Shown: positions 54,780-63,871 of the stretch, piece by piece | Position numbering within the stretch: position 1 is the first letter of the stretch | How the letters are laid out: each line of letters begins with the position of its first letter | Assembly: GCA_965228415.1 (NCBI GenBank) | Contig: OZ245814.1 | Span: 2,790,001-2,854,000, forward strand | DNA: 64,000 nucleotides | Reading direction: 5' to 3' | DNA from: Agaribacillus sp965228415 | Lineage (GTDB): Bacteria > Bacteroidota > Bacteroidia > Cytophagales > Cyclobacteriaceae | Translations under genes and position numbers: made by a program | Notes under the pieces: model-generated | The model's input: only the letters and a program-made list of their open reading frames with translations | Told to the model about the DNA's origin: nothing | Database searches by the model: none

Positions 54780-56134
54780 CCGATGAATTGATCAAGGTTT
54801 CGTATGCCGCGTTCAACTCGGAACGTTTCTGGAAAAACAACGATGTTAGTACCCTTCCGAATTTTACGGATTCCCAGGCAGACAACATTGTGGAAGTAAT
54901 GGATGAGATGCAGTTTGTCTTTGGTCAGGGAGACAAAAACCTTATTCTGTCCCGCAGGCCTATGAACAATGCCCATAAAGATTACCTGTCAGCATTGGGA
55001 TATCAAATCATCAACAACCGCTCCCCTATAGGATGTGTCCAAACCGGTCGACGCCAGGATTCCATAAATATTTGTGAGCTGATTCTAAATCATAAGCGTG
55101 AAATCGCCGAGTTGGACGTGTTGGAAACGCACAGCCGTGTTGAAATGTCCCCGTTCTCTGTACTGCCAAACACCTGTTCACTGTTGCACTCGTTTAATAA
55201 GGTCGTCAATACGTTGCCCGGTGGTGAAGTGGTACAAAAGGTAAACTCCAAGGTGTATTCGAGCCAATTGGAAAAGAAAATTGAGGCCGGAAACAGGGGT
55301 AAGACCGTTTTCTCCTCTCATGAATTGGATCATATCGGGTTGGAACTGTTGCAATCAGGAACCTTTGTTATCAAAGATGCATTTGGTGTTTCAGGCAATG
55401 GTAATATACGGGTCAAAAGCAAAAATGTACTGAATTCTATCGTAAAACACTTGCGCAGACAAGAATTAAAGGGGAAACGAACTGAACTTGTGACGGAACC
55501 CTATTTGGACAAGAAAATAGATTTTTCCTGTCAGTTCCGAATCCAGGCGGACGGGCAGGTTAAAATATCATCGGTCCAAATCATGGAAAATGATGGATTC
55601 AAATTTTCCGCCATCAGAACAGCTGACTCAACGTTTACCGACCTCCTGGAAAAGGAAAACTACTTTCAGGTAGTCGAAAAAGTGGCAAAAGAACTGTACG
55701 CTGAAGGATATTTTGGCCCGGTCTGCCTGGATTCTATGTTGCTAAAGAACGGAGAAATCATTCCTGTTATTGAGGTTAATGCACGAAAGTCTATGGGCCT
55801 GATCAGTGAACAGCTGTCTGTTTTCCTGCGGCGTTTTGGAGAAAATCTAAAACAAAAGGTAGTGACCCTGAACGTAAGTATGAAGACACCGGTCCATTTT
55901 GATACTTTTCTTGATCGGTTGGAGAAGGAAGGCATGCTATTCAAACCGGGAGAATCCCCGGGTGTCATTCCCATTTCTGCCAATACGCTGGATGTCAATG
56001 GCAAGATGGGTTTTGATACGGCCATTAAGGGAAGGTTGTATTATGCGGTGAGCTATAGGACCATTGAAGAATTTAAAATAATCAACAACAAGATCCAGGA
56101 AATGGCGCGGCTACTGGGTCTAAAAATTGTGTGA
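54776..56134 (+). CDS. ATP-grasp ligase-like protein
   Basis: The 452-residue protein has an ATP-grasp fold in its C-terminal two thirds: the nucleotide loop GTFVIKDAFGVSGNGNIRV at ~200 and metal/ATP acids in GPVCLDSMLLKNGEIIPVIEVNARKSMG at ~330. ATP-grasp enzymes activate a carboxylate as acyl phosphate and join it to an amine or thiol. Next to a carrier protein, it may load or condense an amino acid. It overlaps its upstream neighbour by 4 bp and is 2 bp from the next gene. Confidence 0.82.
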   Translation: MTDELIKVSYAAFNSERFWKNNDVSTLPNFTDSQADNIVEVMDEMQFVFGQGDKNLILSRRPMNNAHKDYLSALGYQIINNRSPIGCVQTGRRQDSINICELILNHKREIAELDVLETHSRVEMSPFSVLPNTCSLLHSFNKVVNTLPGGEVVQKVNSKVYSSQLEKKIEAGNRGKTVFSSHELDHIGLELLQSGTFVIKDAFGVSGNGNIRVKSKNVLNSIVKHLRRQELKGKRTELVTEPYLDKKIDFSCQFRIQADGQVKISSVQIMENDGFKFSAIRTADSTFTDLLEKENYFQVVEKVAKELYAEGYFGPVCLDSMLLKNGEIIPVIEVNARKSMGLISEQLSVFLRRFGENLKQKVVTLNVSMKTPVHFDTFLDRLEKEGMLFKPGESPGVIPISANTLDVNGKMGFDTAIKGRLYYAVSYRTIEEFKIINNKIQEMARLLGLKIV

Positions 56135-56136
56135 TC

Positions 56137-57261
56137 ATGTTTTCAGAAAGACCAGTTACCACCATTTTATGCGCCGGTCCCGGGTTGGGTTTTTATGTCC
56201 CGGGAATCATCATGAATCGACAACTTAAAAAGAAGCACATCCCCTCAGTCGTGCATGTATTTGAAGCGTTTTTGATCGAGGCTAAAAAAGCGAACGTAAG
56301 GAAAACCAAAGCCAAATTCCATGAAAATTTTTCTTACGCGTTAATGGCCCAAAACCTGGCTAAGGATCCTACGCCCTATCTGGATGAAGATGCTATTAAG
56401 AATCTGCTTGATACCTGGGAAATGGAGCAGCGGGATGCATTTGTTGTTTTTTCCGGATTTTGGATTTCCGTACTGCAGCGTTTTGTGTCCGAGAGGAACG
56501 TATCCGATATTTCCATAGACCTCTGCCACGTGGATGCCGATCATTCAACCTCCTGGAAATTGTTTGACACCACCCCCTTGTTGTACCATCATGTTTGGTT
56601 CAATAACTGGGAACGAAAATCGGTTGATTTTCACATGAACATCACCGAGGAGCCTGCCGTGCCCTTTAAAAAAAGAAAAAATGAATTTGTCATACATGGC
56701 GGAGGATGGGGAATGGGAACGTATAAAGACAAAATTACCTCGCTGAACAGTTTGGGTTTTCAGCTAAATATTATTGCTTATGAACCTCCGGATCCTGAAG
56801 ACATGGATCCGCTCAATAAATATTTTCTACTTGACCCGGAATGGAATACCTGGGATTTAAATGCCATGGGCGAAAATTTGTTTCCGCCTTTGTGCCCCAT
56901 AAAACATGCGCTACCCCCGGATTTTTCAAAATCCCGTGAAATGGACCACCCCCTGTTGTACGATATCATTCGGGAAAGCAAGGCAATCATAAGTAAACCC
57001 GGCGCGGGAACCCTGATGGATTCCATATCCTCGGCAACGCCTTTAATAATACTGGAACCCTTTGGTGCTTACGAAAACAAGAATGGCTTATTATGGAAAC
57101 ATTTCGGACTGGGCATTTCCCTCGAGGAATGGGCAGCTTCGGGATACTCCGAAGAAATATTGGAAAAGCTGCATCACAATCTGTTGGAGGTATCCAAAAC
57201 CTCAAAAAATTATATAGAATCATACATTAAATCCAACACCTATGGAATTCAAGACCGCTAA
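56137..57261 (+). CDS. Glycosyltransferase-like protein (GT-B, MurG-like C-domain)
   Basis: About 374 residues from ATG 56137. The N-terminal half is not clearly assignable; the glycine-rich HGGGWGMGTYKDKI (~190) and the C-terminal ISKPGAGTLMDSISSATPLIILEPFGAYENKNG resemble the nucleotide-sugar site of MurG/UDP-glycosyltransferases (GAGT plus the E in EPF). It probably transfers a sugar from a nucleotide-sugar to the natural product. The stop overlaps the radical SAM start by 20 bp. Enzyme class moderately sure, acceptor unknown. Confidence 0.7.
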   Translation: MFSERPVTTILCAGPGLGFYVPGIIMNRQLKKKHIPSVVHVFEAFLIEAKKANVRKTKAKFHENFSYALMAQNLAKDPTPYLDEDAIKNLLDTWEMEQRDAFVVFSGFWISVLQRFVSERNVSDISIDLCHVDADHSTSWKLFDTTPLLYHHVWFNNWERKSVDFHMNITEEPAVPFKKRKNEFVIHGGGWGMGTYKDKITSLNSLGFQLNIIAYEPPDPEDMDPLNKYFLLDPEWNTWDLNAMGENLFPPLCPIKHALPPDFSKSREMDHPLLYDIIRESKAIISKPGAGTLMDSISSATPLIILEPFGAYENKNGLLWKHFGLGISLEEWAASGYSEEILEKLHHNLLEVSKTSKNYIESYIKSNTYGIQDR

Positions 57262-58408
57262 GAAGTTCGATCCCCAAACCTTTGGAAGAATCAAAAGCAG
57301 AATAAAAGATTTTTCCGTGACAAAAAGAGAATTATCCAAAAACCCCCTGTATTCCTATGCATTACCTAGCGAAATAGATGTTCAACTCACCTATGCCTGT
57401 AATCTGCGCTGTAAAATGTGCTACCAATGGAACGATGGTGGCTATTTTAAGAGTTACAACAAAGAGATTCAAAAGAAAGAAATACCGCTGGAAATTTTTG
57501 AAAGCCTTTTGAGGGAAACGCACCATGTTAAATCGAGATTATACCTGTGGGGAGGAGAACCTTTATATCACACCAAATGGGAGGCAATAGCCTCCAGTAT
57601 CGAAAAGGACCCGAGATATACAATTATGTGTACAAATGGTATCCTTGTGGAAAAGAAAATGGATTCTCTGCTTAAGATTTCTCCCAACCTGGCACTACTT
57701 GTAAGCGTGGATGGCCTTAAAGAAGCCAATAATGCACTAAGGGGAAGATCTACTTTTGAAAGACTTACCAGGCAAATGCAGCTGATCCTGGATGAGCAAA
57801 GAAAAGGGAATTACAAAGGTACGGTCTCGGTGAATGTTGTTTTGAATGATGATTTGATTCCGGAACTTTATGAGTTTGTCGAGTTTTTTGAGGAGATGGG
57901 TATCGACTCCATTTATTTCAATTACCCCTGGTACATCTCTCCGGAACGGGCAAAGGCAATGGATATTTTTTTTCAGGAAAACTTCCAATGGCTCGGTCAT
58001 GATTTCCAAACTGGCAATGCCAGCTGGCATTCTTTTTCCTTTAGGTTGAGTGAGGATTCGAATATTATTTTACAGGATCAAATCAAACGATTGAACGGGC
58101 GCATTTGGAAAATTAGGGTGAGATTCCAACAACAGCTGCAAATACAGGATATTCAGGGTTTCATTTCAGACACTTACGTGCCTGCAAGAAAATGCCATGC
58201 GTTGTCAAACAGGGCGGAAGTTCTTGCGGACGGAAAAATAGGGACCTGCTGCAAATTCTTTCCTGAATTTGCCATGGGTGATCTAAATAAACAAAGCCTG
58301 GCTTCCATATGGAAAAGTAAGCAATTCAATGAGCTAAGAGGTATTGTAAGCAAAGGATTGATGCCGGTATGTGCTAAATGTATCCTGTTATATCGCAATG
58401 GTATTTGA
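57242..58408 (+). CDS. Radical SAM/SPASM-type enzyme
   Basis: The 388-residue protein has the 4Fe-4S motif CxxxCxxC in YACNLRCKMC (C53, C57, C60) and a C-terminal SPASM-like cysteine set (RKCHALSNRAE, IGTCCKFF, PVCAKC). The substrate region has the glycine-rich WGGEPLY. SPASM enzymes modify peptides or small precursors, through C-C, C-S or epimerisation steps. No short precursor peptide gene is visible, so the substrate may be the carrier-bound intermediate. Last gene of the forward operon, convergent with the synthetase. Confidence 0.9.
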   Translation: MEFKTAKKFDPQTFGRIKSRIKDFSVTKRELSKNPLYSYALPSEIDVQLTYACNLRCKMCYQWNDGGYFKSYNKEIQKKEIPLEIFESLLRETHHVKSRLYLWGGEPLYHTKWEAIASSIEKDPRYTIMCTNGILVEKKMDSLLKISPNLALLVSVDGLKEANNALRGRSTFERLTRQMQLILDEQRKGNYKGTVSVNVVLNDDLIPELYEFVEFFEEMGIDSIYFNYPWYISPERAKAMDIFFQENFQWLGHDFQTGNASWHSFSFRLSEDSNIILQDQIKRLNGRIWKIRVRFQQQLQIQDIQGFISDTYVPARKCHALSNRAEVLADGKIGTCCKFFPEFAMGDLNKQSLASIWKSKQFNELRGIVSKGLMPVCAKCILLYRNGI

Positions 58409-58506
58409 TGATCAGCACAGCGTCCTCTTTCCCTGGTTTATGAACGATTCATCGATAGCCCGCCCGGCATCCGGCCCTTTGCAGGATCCGGCAGGTATCC
58501 GGTGCG

Positions 58507-58552
58507 ACAGGTTATTATACCGGCCCATTGTTCGGTCAACGGAACCTGTTTA
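58507..58552 (+). terminator. Possible terminator between radical SAM and synthetase genes
   Basis: ACAGGTT (58507-58513) pairs with AACCTGT (58543-58549) and is followed by TTT. The loop is long, so support is weak. It overlaps the synthetase stop codon by 3 bp. Confidence 0.3.
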
Positions 58553-61500
58553 GGACTTAGACGGTCTAGAAACCATTTTGGCCACCTGTTCTGTTGGATG
58601 GATGTTCATTAAATTTTCCTTTATGATGGCAACCAGGGCAGGCGCATTTTTGTCTTCGATCATGGTCAGATGACCGCCTGGCGCAACAACGGATCTTATG
58701 ATATGGCAATGGGCCTCCCAACCAAGATATTCATTGTGGCCGTTCCAGTCTTTTTCCTGTGCCCTGATGACCAATACCCTGGTGTTTATTTTTTCCCCTG
58801 GAACATATTCTATTTGGGATTGAACCAGAATGGTGTGAAGCACCTGTAGCAGATGCCCTCGCTTTTCACAATCCTGAATTTCATTTCTGACAAGGTTCAC
58901 GACGGCCAGACACGCATCAACCTCACCTGTGGTCTTTATGTTGGTTTCAATGCTATCCAACCATTGTGGAGATGGAGACTTGATCAAATTATAGTCTTCG
59001 AGAAATTGACGAGTTATGGCCGGAATGTCTTTTTTGACATTTTTCCCCGGGGCCTTTAGCGACATTGCCGATGCGTCCAAAATTGTGAAGAATTCAACCA
59101 CCTGTCCCTCCTCTTCCAATTGCCGGATCATTTCAAAAGCCACATGGGCTCCCAAACTATGCCCAATGAATCTGTAAGGGCCTTTCGGCTGTATTTGTTT
59201 TATCCATGTGTTATGCTGTTCAGCCATTGCCTTCACATCGGACAACGGTTTTTCACCTTCTGCCAGGCCCATCATTTGAATACCATAAATACAGAACATA
59301 TTTTCAAACGCCCCGGCTATTTCTCCATAACCGTAGGTGAATCCCGGTGTGCCAGGCACTACAAACAATATAGGCTGATTTTGCTTCTCATTTAGAAGAT
59401 GCACGTGTGGGTGGTTTCTTTCCTCTTCCTTTGACCCACTTGCACCCTTGTCAAAGGTTTCCTTATGGTTCTCAGGTAACACAATAAGGTGTTCAGACAG
59501 TTTTGCTATGGTCCTGTATTTAAAAATAGTTTTAAAGTCCATGTCATAGTTGCGATGGCGCAAGCGGCCAATGAATTGTAAGGCAATCAGGGAATTTCCT
59601 CCCAGGGCAAAGAAGTTGTCGTGAATGCCAATGCGTTCTACAGCCAGGAGTTGCCGCCAAATATCGGCCAAAACCTTTTCTTTTTCTTTTTGAGGTGGGA
59701 CGTACGGGTTGTCAAGCCATTCACGGGTAACTATATTGGGGAGGGCCTTTTTATCGACTTTACCATTTGGGGTCAGGAGAATCTTCTCCAGGGGTACCCA
59801 AAGATTGGGTATCATATAGTCCGGTAACTGTCCAGCAAGATATGCGATGAGTGTTTTTTGGTTAAAATTACCCTCCGGTACCACATAGCCCACAAGGCGT
59901 TTGTCGCCGTTATGATCATCCTGTGCCACAACCACACATTGGCGCACCATATCGCTTTGTTGCACCGCACTTTCGATCTCACCAGGTTCAATGCGATAGC
60001 CTCTGATCTTGACCTGATTGTCCATCCTGCCTATAAACTCAATATTGCCGTCGGGCAACCACCTCACCAGGTCCCCTGTGCGGTACAGGCGATTGCGCTC
60101 TTGCGTACCAAAAGGATTTGGAACGAACTTCTCCTTTGTCAGGCCAGGCCTGTTCAGGTAGCCCCGGGTAACACCTGCTCCCCCGATACAAAGCTCCCCG
60201 GGGACGCCAATGGGCAATAGTCGTTGAGCGTTGTCCATAATGTAGACCTCAGTATTCGAAAATGGCCTTCCTATAGGAACTGTGGTATATTTTTTTCTTA
60301 AATCAACTTTATGGATCGTTTTTCCGATAGTTGTTTCCGTAGGCCCATAATGGTTATAGACGGTGCCTTTATAATCATATTTATGCAGCAGGGCCAAAAG
60401 ACCTGGAGATAGCGTATCCCCTCCAAAAATTAATGTTTTCTTTGGCAAAAGCGGCGCATCGTTTGATTCATATGACTCCCATAAAGAAGGTACTATTTTA
60501 ATACAATCAATTTCATTTTTATGGAAATATTCATTTAAACCTGTCGTATTGTGTAATATTTCATCTGATAAGATATGTAACAGGCCGCCAAAAAGCAATG
60601 ATGAAAATATCAGGGCGTGCCCGGCGTCGGCCACAAGGGGGGCAAAAAAGGAAAAGGATTTGCTTGCCCTTAAATTCGCACTTTCAACGAGGCCAAATAC
60701 ATGGTCTAAAAGTGCTTTCTGCCCTATCAATACCCCCTTTGGCTTTCCTGTAGATCCCGATGTATAGATCACATAAACCAGATGCCCCGGATCATATTGG
60801 AGGGACGGGCGCGCTTCGGATTCTTTTGCGATGGATTCCCAGTGGGCATCCAACAGGATCAGCGCTCCGGTATAATCCTGGAGGACACCGGCAGCGGATT
60901 TACTGCTCAGGACTACCGAAGCCTTTGTGTCTTCGAGCATAAAATCGATACGTTCGCGGGGATAGGAAGGATCAATGGGCACGAAGGCGCCCCCGGCCTT
61001 GATGATCCCTAGCATACCGATGATCATCTCGACGGATCGGTGAATACACAGACCTACCAGATCCTCTGGTTTCACTCCTTTGGCCAGCAGGTAATGTGCC
61101 AATTGGTTTGATTTCTTGTCCAGTTCTCCATAGTTCAAGGAGAAACCTTTGTAATTAAGCGCACTATTTTCAGGATACTGATCCACGCACTTTTCAAACA
61201 GTTCCGCTACAGTGGTACCTGCCGGATAGTTGACATTGGTAGCGTTGAACTCCTTTAAGAGCATGTTTCGTTCTGCTCCGGCCAACTTGTTAGTATCCTT
61301 AACCTTTATTTGTGAATTATATACACAATCGTTTAAGATCCCAATATAATTCTGAAGTACCAGATCAATGATCGGGGAAAATACTTCATCACATTTTAAA
61401 TCCATCCTTACCCTGGCGCCTTCCCCTTCATCAATAATGGTCAGTCCCATATCATATTGAGTGCTTCCCACAACATGAGTAACATCGTATTTGGTTTTCT

Positions 61501-62632
61501 GAAACCTTTTTGGACCGCCGGAGATTGCGTTGTCCTCCTTCAGCATGTTAAAAACGGTATTGAACAAAGGCGCCAGGTCTGATTTATTTTTGCTGTTGAC
61601 CGCCCTCAGTACTTCCTCATGGGTAATATCGTTGTTTTTAATGCTGTCCAGCAAATCCAGGTTTACCGTGTTCAAAAGTTCCAGCAATGTTCCATGGCCT
61701 TGAATATTTTGCACATGCACCACCCGGTTCACCAACAGCCCCATAACACCTTGATAGCATTTTTTCTTGCCCCTACGACCGTTTATGGTATTACCAATAG
61801 CGATTTCGTTTTTCCGGGAATACCGGTGCAGTAGCACAAAATAAGCCAGCAGAAACACCGAAGAATACAGTACCCTATTTTTAAATGAAAAAACACGTAT
61901 GTCCTGTACAAGTTTTGTCGGAAGGTCAATATTCCGGTAATGTATGGTAGCCTTGGATTTGATTTTATAGAACGGTAATTCCAAAAGTAAAGGTCTATCA
62001 GAAAGTTTTTCTTCCCAATAGTTCTTTTGCCGTTCATGTTCATCCGTCTTACTAAAATCGGCTTGCTCCAGGCAGTAGTCAAAATAGTGTTTGCCCAAGG
62101 CGACGGGCTTTTCAGGGTTTTTGTGGATACAGGTATCGTACAGTAAATCCAAATCCTCCCAAAAGATTTGCATCGAAACGTAATCGGTGAGAATATGACT
62201 GATCGTTAGAACAAAGTGATTGACGGTATTAAACTCCAAAACCTTAAACCGAATCAACGTTTCACGTTCAAAATCAAACTCATAACGCTCTTCACTAATG
62301 ATTTTGGATGTTACAATTTTATCAATTTCACTTTCACTTTTGCCTTCAAACTTTTGGTGTTCAAAAAAAGTGGAGACCTCCACCGGGTCGTTTATCCATT
62401 GAAAGAGCTTGTCTTCGTGCCATTTAAAATTCGATTTAAGCAGGGAATGCCGCTGAACTACCATGTAAAGCGATTTTTTCAGGGCATCCAAATTTATCGA
62501 TTCGTTGCATGACTTATGTTCAGTAAAGTTCCAGTAGGAAGTGGAGCCATTGCTCAAAGCATGAAACCAAACTCCTTCCTGCTGAAATGATGCTGGAAAA
62601 GTCATAGTATCTTTCAAACGTTTATTTTGCAT
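58550..62632 (-). CDS. Nonribosomal peptide synthetase module C-A-PCP-TE
   Basis: The 1360-residue protein has one complete module. The condensation domain (~10-440) has SHILTDY (145-151) where HHxxxDG is expected; the catalytic second His and the Asp remain. The adenylation domain (~460-965) has VIYTSGSTGKPKG, YGPTETTIG, RTGDLVRW and NGKVDKKAL. The carrier has GGNSL (1011-1015) and the thioesterase (~1085-1340) has GHSLG (1157-1161) and GGH near the end. By hand alignment to GrsA the pocket reads D669, A670, A673, I713, I735, G737, H761, I769, G770, K958, which I do not recognise. It uses the substrate from an upstream carrier, likely the ACP at 54507, and releases product by its thioesterase. 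Confidence 0.93.
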   Translation of the reverse strand: MQNKRLKDTMTFPASFQQEGVWFHALSNGSTSYWNFTEHKSCNESINLDALKKSLYMVVQRHSLLKSNFKWHEDKLFQWINDPVEVSTFFEHQKFEGKSESEIDKIVTSKIISEERYEFDFERETLIRFKVLEFNTVNHFVLTISHILTDYVSMQIFWEDLDLLYDTCIHKNPEKPVALGKHYFDYCLEQADFSKTDEHERQKNYWEEKLSDRPLLLELPFYKIKSKATIHYRNIDLPTKLVQDIRVFSFKNRVLYSSVFLLAYFVLLHRYSRKNEIAIGNTINGRRGKKKCYQGVMGLLVNRVVHVQNIQGHGTLLELLNTVNLDLLDSIKNNDITHEEVLRAVNSKNKSDLAPLFNTVFNMLKEDNAISGGPKRFQKTKYDVTHVVGSTQYDMGLTIIDEGEGARVRMDLKCDEVFSPIIDLVLQNYIGILNDCVYNSQIKVKDTNKLAGAERNMLLKEFNATNVNYPAGTTVAELFEKCVDQYPENSALNYKGFSLNYGELDKKSNQLAHYLLAKGVKPEDLVGLCIHRSVEMIIGMLGIIKAGGAFVPIDPSYPRERIDFMLEDTKASVVLSSKSAAGVLQDYTGALILLDAHWESIAKESEARPSLQYDPGHLVYVIYTSGSTGKPKGVLIGQKALLDHVFGLVESANLRASKSFSFFAPLVADAGHALIFSSLLFGGLLHILSDEILHNTTGLNEYFHKNEIDCIKIVPSLWESYESNDAPLLPKKTLIFGGDTLSPGLLALLHKYDYKGTVYNHYGPTETTIGKTIHKVDLRKKYTTVPIGRPFSNTEVYIMDNAQRLLPIGVPGELCIGGAGVTRGYLNRPGLTKEKFVPNPFGTQERNRLYRTGDLVRWLPDGNIEFIGRMDNQVKIRGYRIEPGEIESAVQQSDMVRQCVVVAQDDHNGDKRLVGYVVPEGNFNQKTLIAYLAGQLPDYMIPNLWVPLEKILLTPNGKVDKKALPNIVTREWLDNPYVPPQKEKEKVLADIWRQLLAVERIGIHDNFFALGGNSLIALQFIGRLRHRNYDMDFKTIFKYRTIAKLSEHLIVLPENHKETFDKGASGSKEEERNHPHVHLLNEKQNQPILFVVPGTPGFTYGYGEIAGAFENMFCIYGIQMMGLAEGEKPLSDVKAMAEQHNTWIKQIQPKGPYRFIGHSLGAHVAFEMIRQLEEEGQVVEFFTILDASAMSLKAPGKNVKKDIPAITRQFLEDYNLIKSPSPQWLDSIETNIKTTGEVDACLAVVNLVRNEIQDCEKRGHLLQVLHTILVQSQIEYVPGEKINTRVLVIRAQEKDWNGHNEYLGWEAHCHIIRSVVAPGGHLTMIEDKNAPALVAIIKENLMNIHPTEQVAKMVSRPSKS

Positions 62633-63151
62633 ATTATGAATTTAATGGCGTGGAATAACTTCAAGGTCAAGAACATTATTCAGCTTGGTTGTATACCTTG
62701 GTACCGATTTTTTCTTTCCAATTGATGGCGCATTTGGTCCGGGAAATCGCCCGTGTACCCTACGCAGGTGACCCATATTTATCAAAGACCCTCTCTTTTG
62801 TCACCGTTAAAACTTATAAGTTTAAGATAGTCTTTTGAGTTACCAAATACCCCTTATGGTTGCAAAGACAATGTACAAAAATAAAATATACCCTGTCAAC
62901 ACCGAATCACTTTTTAAGTGATAAACACTGACACATATAATAATATTTCATAGGATTCGGATGAGTAGGTTAGCGAGGAGGATTTGAAAATTCCATCAAG
63001 TTACCTGCTACCGATGTGATGAATAACGGCTTAGTGCCCCAGGCGGAAGTTGAATATCCACTGATTACCAGGTATTTCTGAAGTTGTTAATGAATATTTA
63101 ATTAGCACAAGCGGTGCAATTATTATATTTTTATAATTATCGAATAAAATT
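62633..63151. other. Intergenic region, promoter side of the synthetase, no gene
   Basis: The 519-bp gap between divergent synthetase and FkbM genes has no supported ORF. On the reverse strand, TATTTTTG at 62876-62883 matches the -7 consensus but would give a leader of over 230 nt and lacks a fitting -33 element. No repeat was seen. Confidence 0.45.
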
Positions 63152-63871
63152 ATGAACATAAAAAAGATAGTCAAAGAATTTGTGCCCCCGATCGTTTTAA
63201 AAGCATTTCCTCGTTCGGCTCCACTTGAGCAACGTTATTTTGGGGCGGACAACCTTGATGAAAAATTAAAAAAATATCTTAATTATGATAATGGATTTTT
63301 CGTAGAACTTGGTGCCAATGACGGGAAAACACAGTCAAACACGCTTTATTATGAAAAGCATAGAGGTTGGCGGGGTGTTTTAATCGAGCCGATTCCTCAA
63401 AATTTTCTAAAATGCCGTAAAAACCGGTCACCGGAAAACTATATAGTATGTAATGCCTGCACCTCATTCGATTACCAGGAAAAATTTGTGGAGATCATTT
63501 ATTCTAACCTGATGTCCACGGCCCCTGGCCTTGAATCTGACCTGAAAGATCCTATGGAGCACGCCAAAACCGGCAAACAGTATTTATCGGAAACGGAAGA
63601 TAATTTTGTTTTTGGTGCTTTGGCCAAACCACTGAATGAGATCCTTATTGAAGCCCGGGCTCCCCGGCAAATTGATTTCTTATCACTGGATGTAGAAGGT
63701 GCAGAGATAGAAGTGTTAAAAGGAATTGATCATAATCAATTCCGGTTTACGTATATGTGTATTGAAAGCAGAGGCATTGAAAAGATCGAACATTTTCTAA
63801 ATGAGAAAGGATATGAAATGATAGAAAAGATCACTTTCCATGATTACATATTCAAACTCAAAAATAGTTAA
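63152..63871 (+). CDS. FkbM-family SAM-dependent methyltransferase
   Basis: The 239-residue protein fits FkbM: N-terminal YLNYDNGFFVELGANDGKTQSNTLYYEKHRGW (motif I with acidic ELGANDG), then RGVLIEPIPQNF, and the C-terminal IDFLSLDVEGAEIEVLKGI. FkbM enzymes usually methylate a hydroxyl of sugars or polyketides. It lies next to the synthetase cluster in the opposite orientation and may belong to it or to a surface-glycan set beyond the edge. The last 130 bp contain two short frames open to the edge (from 63924 and 63931), neither supported. Confidence 0.9.
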   Translation: MNIKKIVKEFVPPIVLKAFPRSAPLEQRYFGADNLDEKLKKYLNYDNGFFVELGANDGKTQSNTLYYEKHRGWRGVLIEPIPQNFLKCRKNRSPENYIVCNACTSFDYQEKFVEIIYSNLMSTAPGLESDLKDPMEHAKTGKQYLSETEDNFVFGALAKPLNEILIEARAPRQIDFLSLDVEGAEIEVLKGIDHNQFRFTYMCIESRGIEKIEHFLNEKGYEMIEKITFHDYIFKLKNS

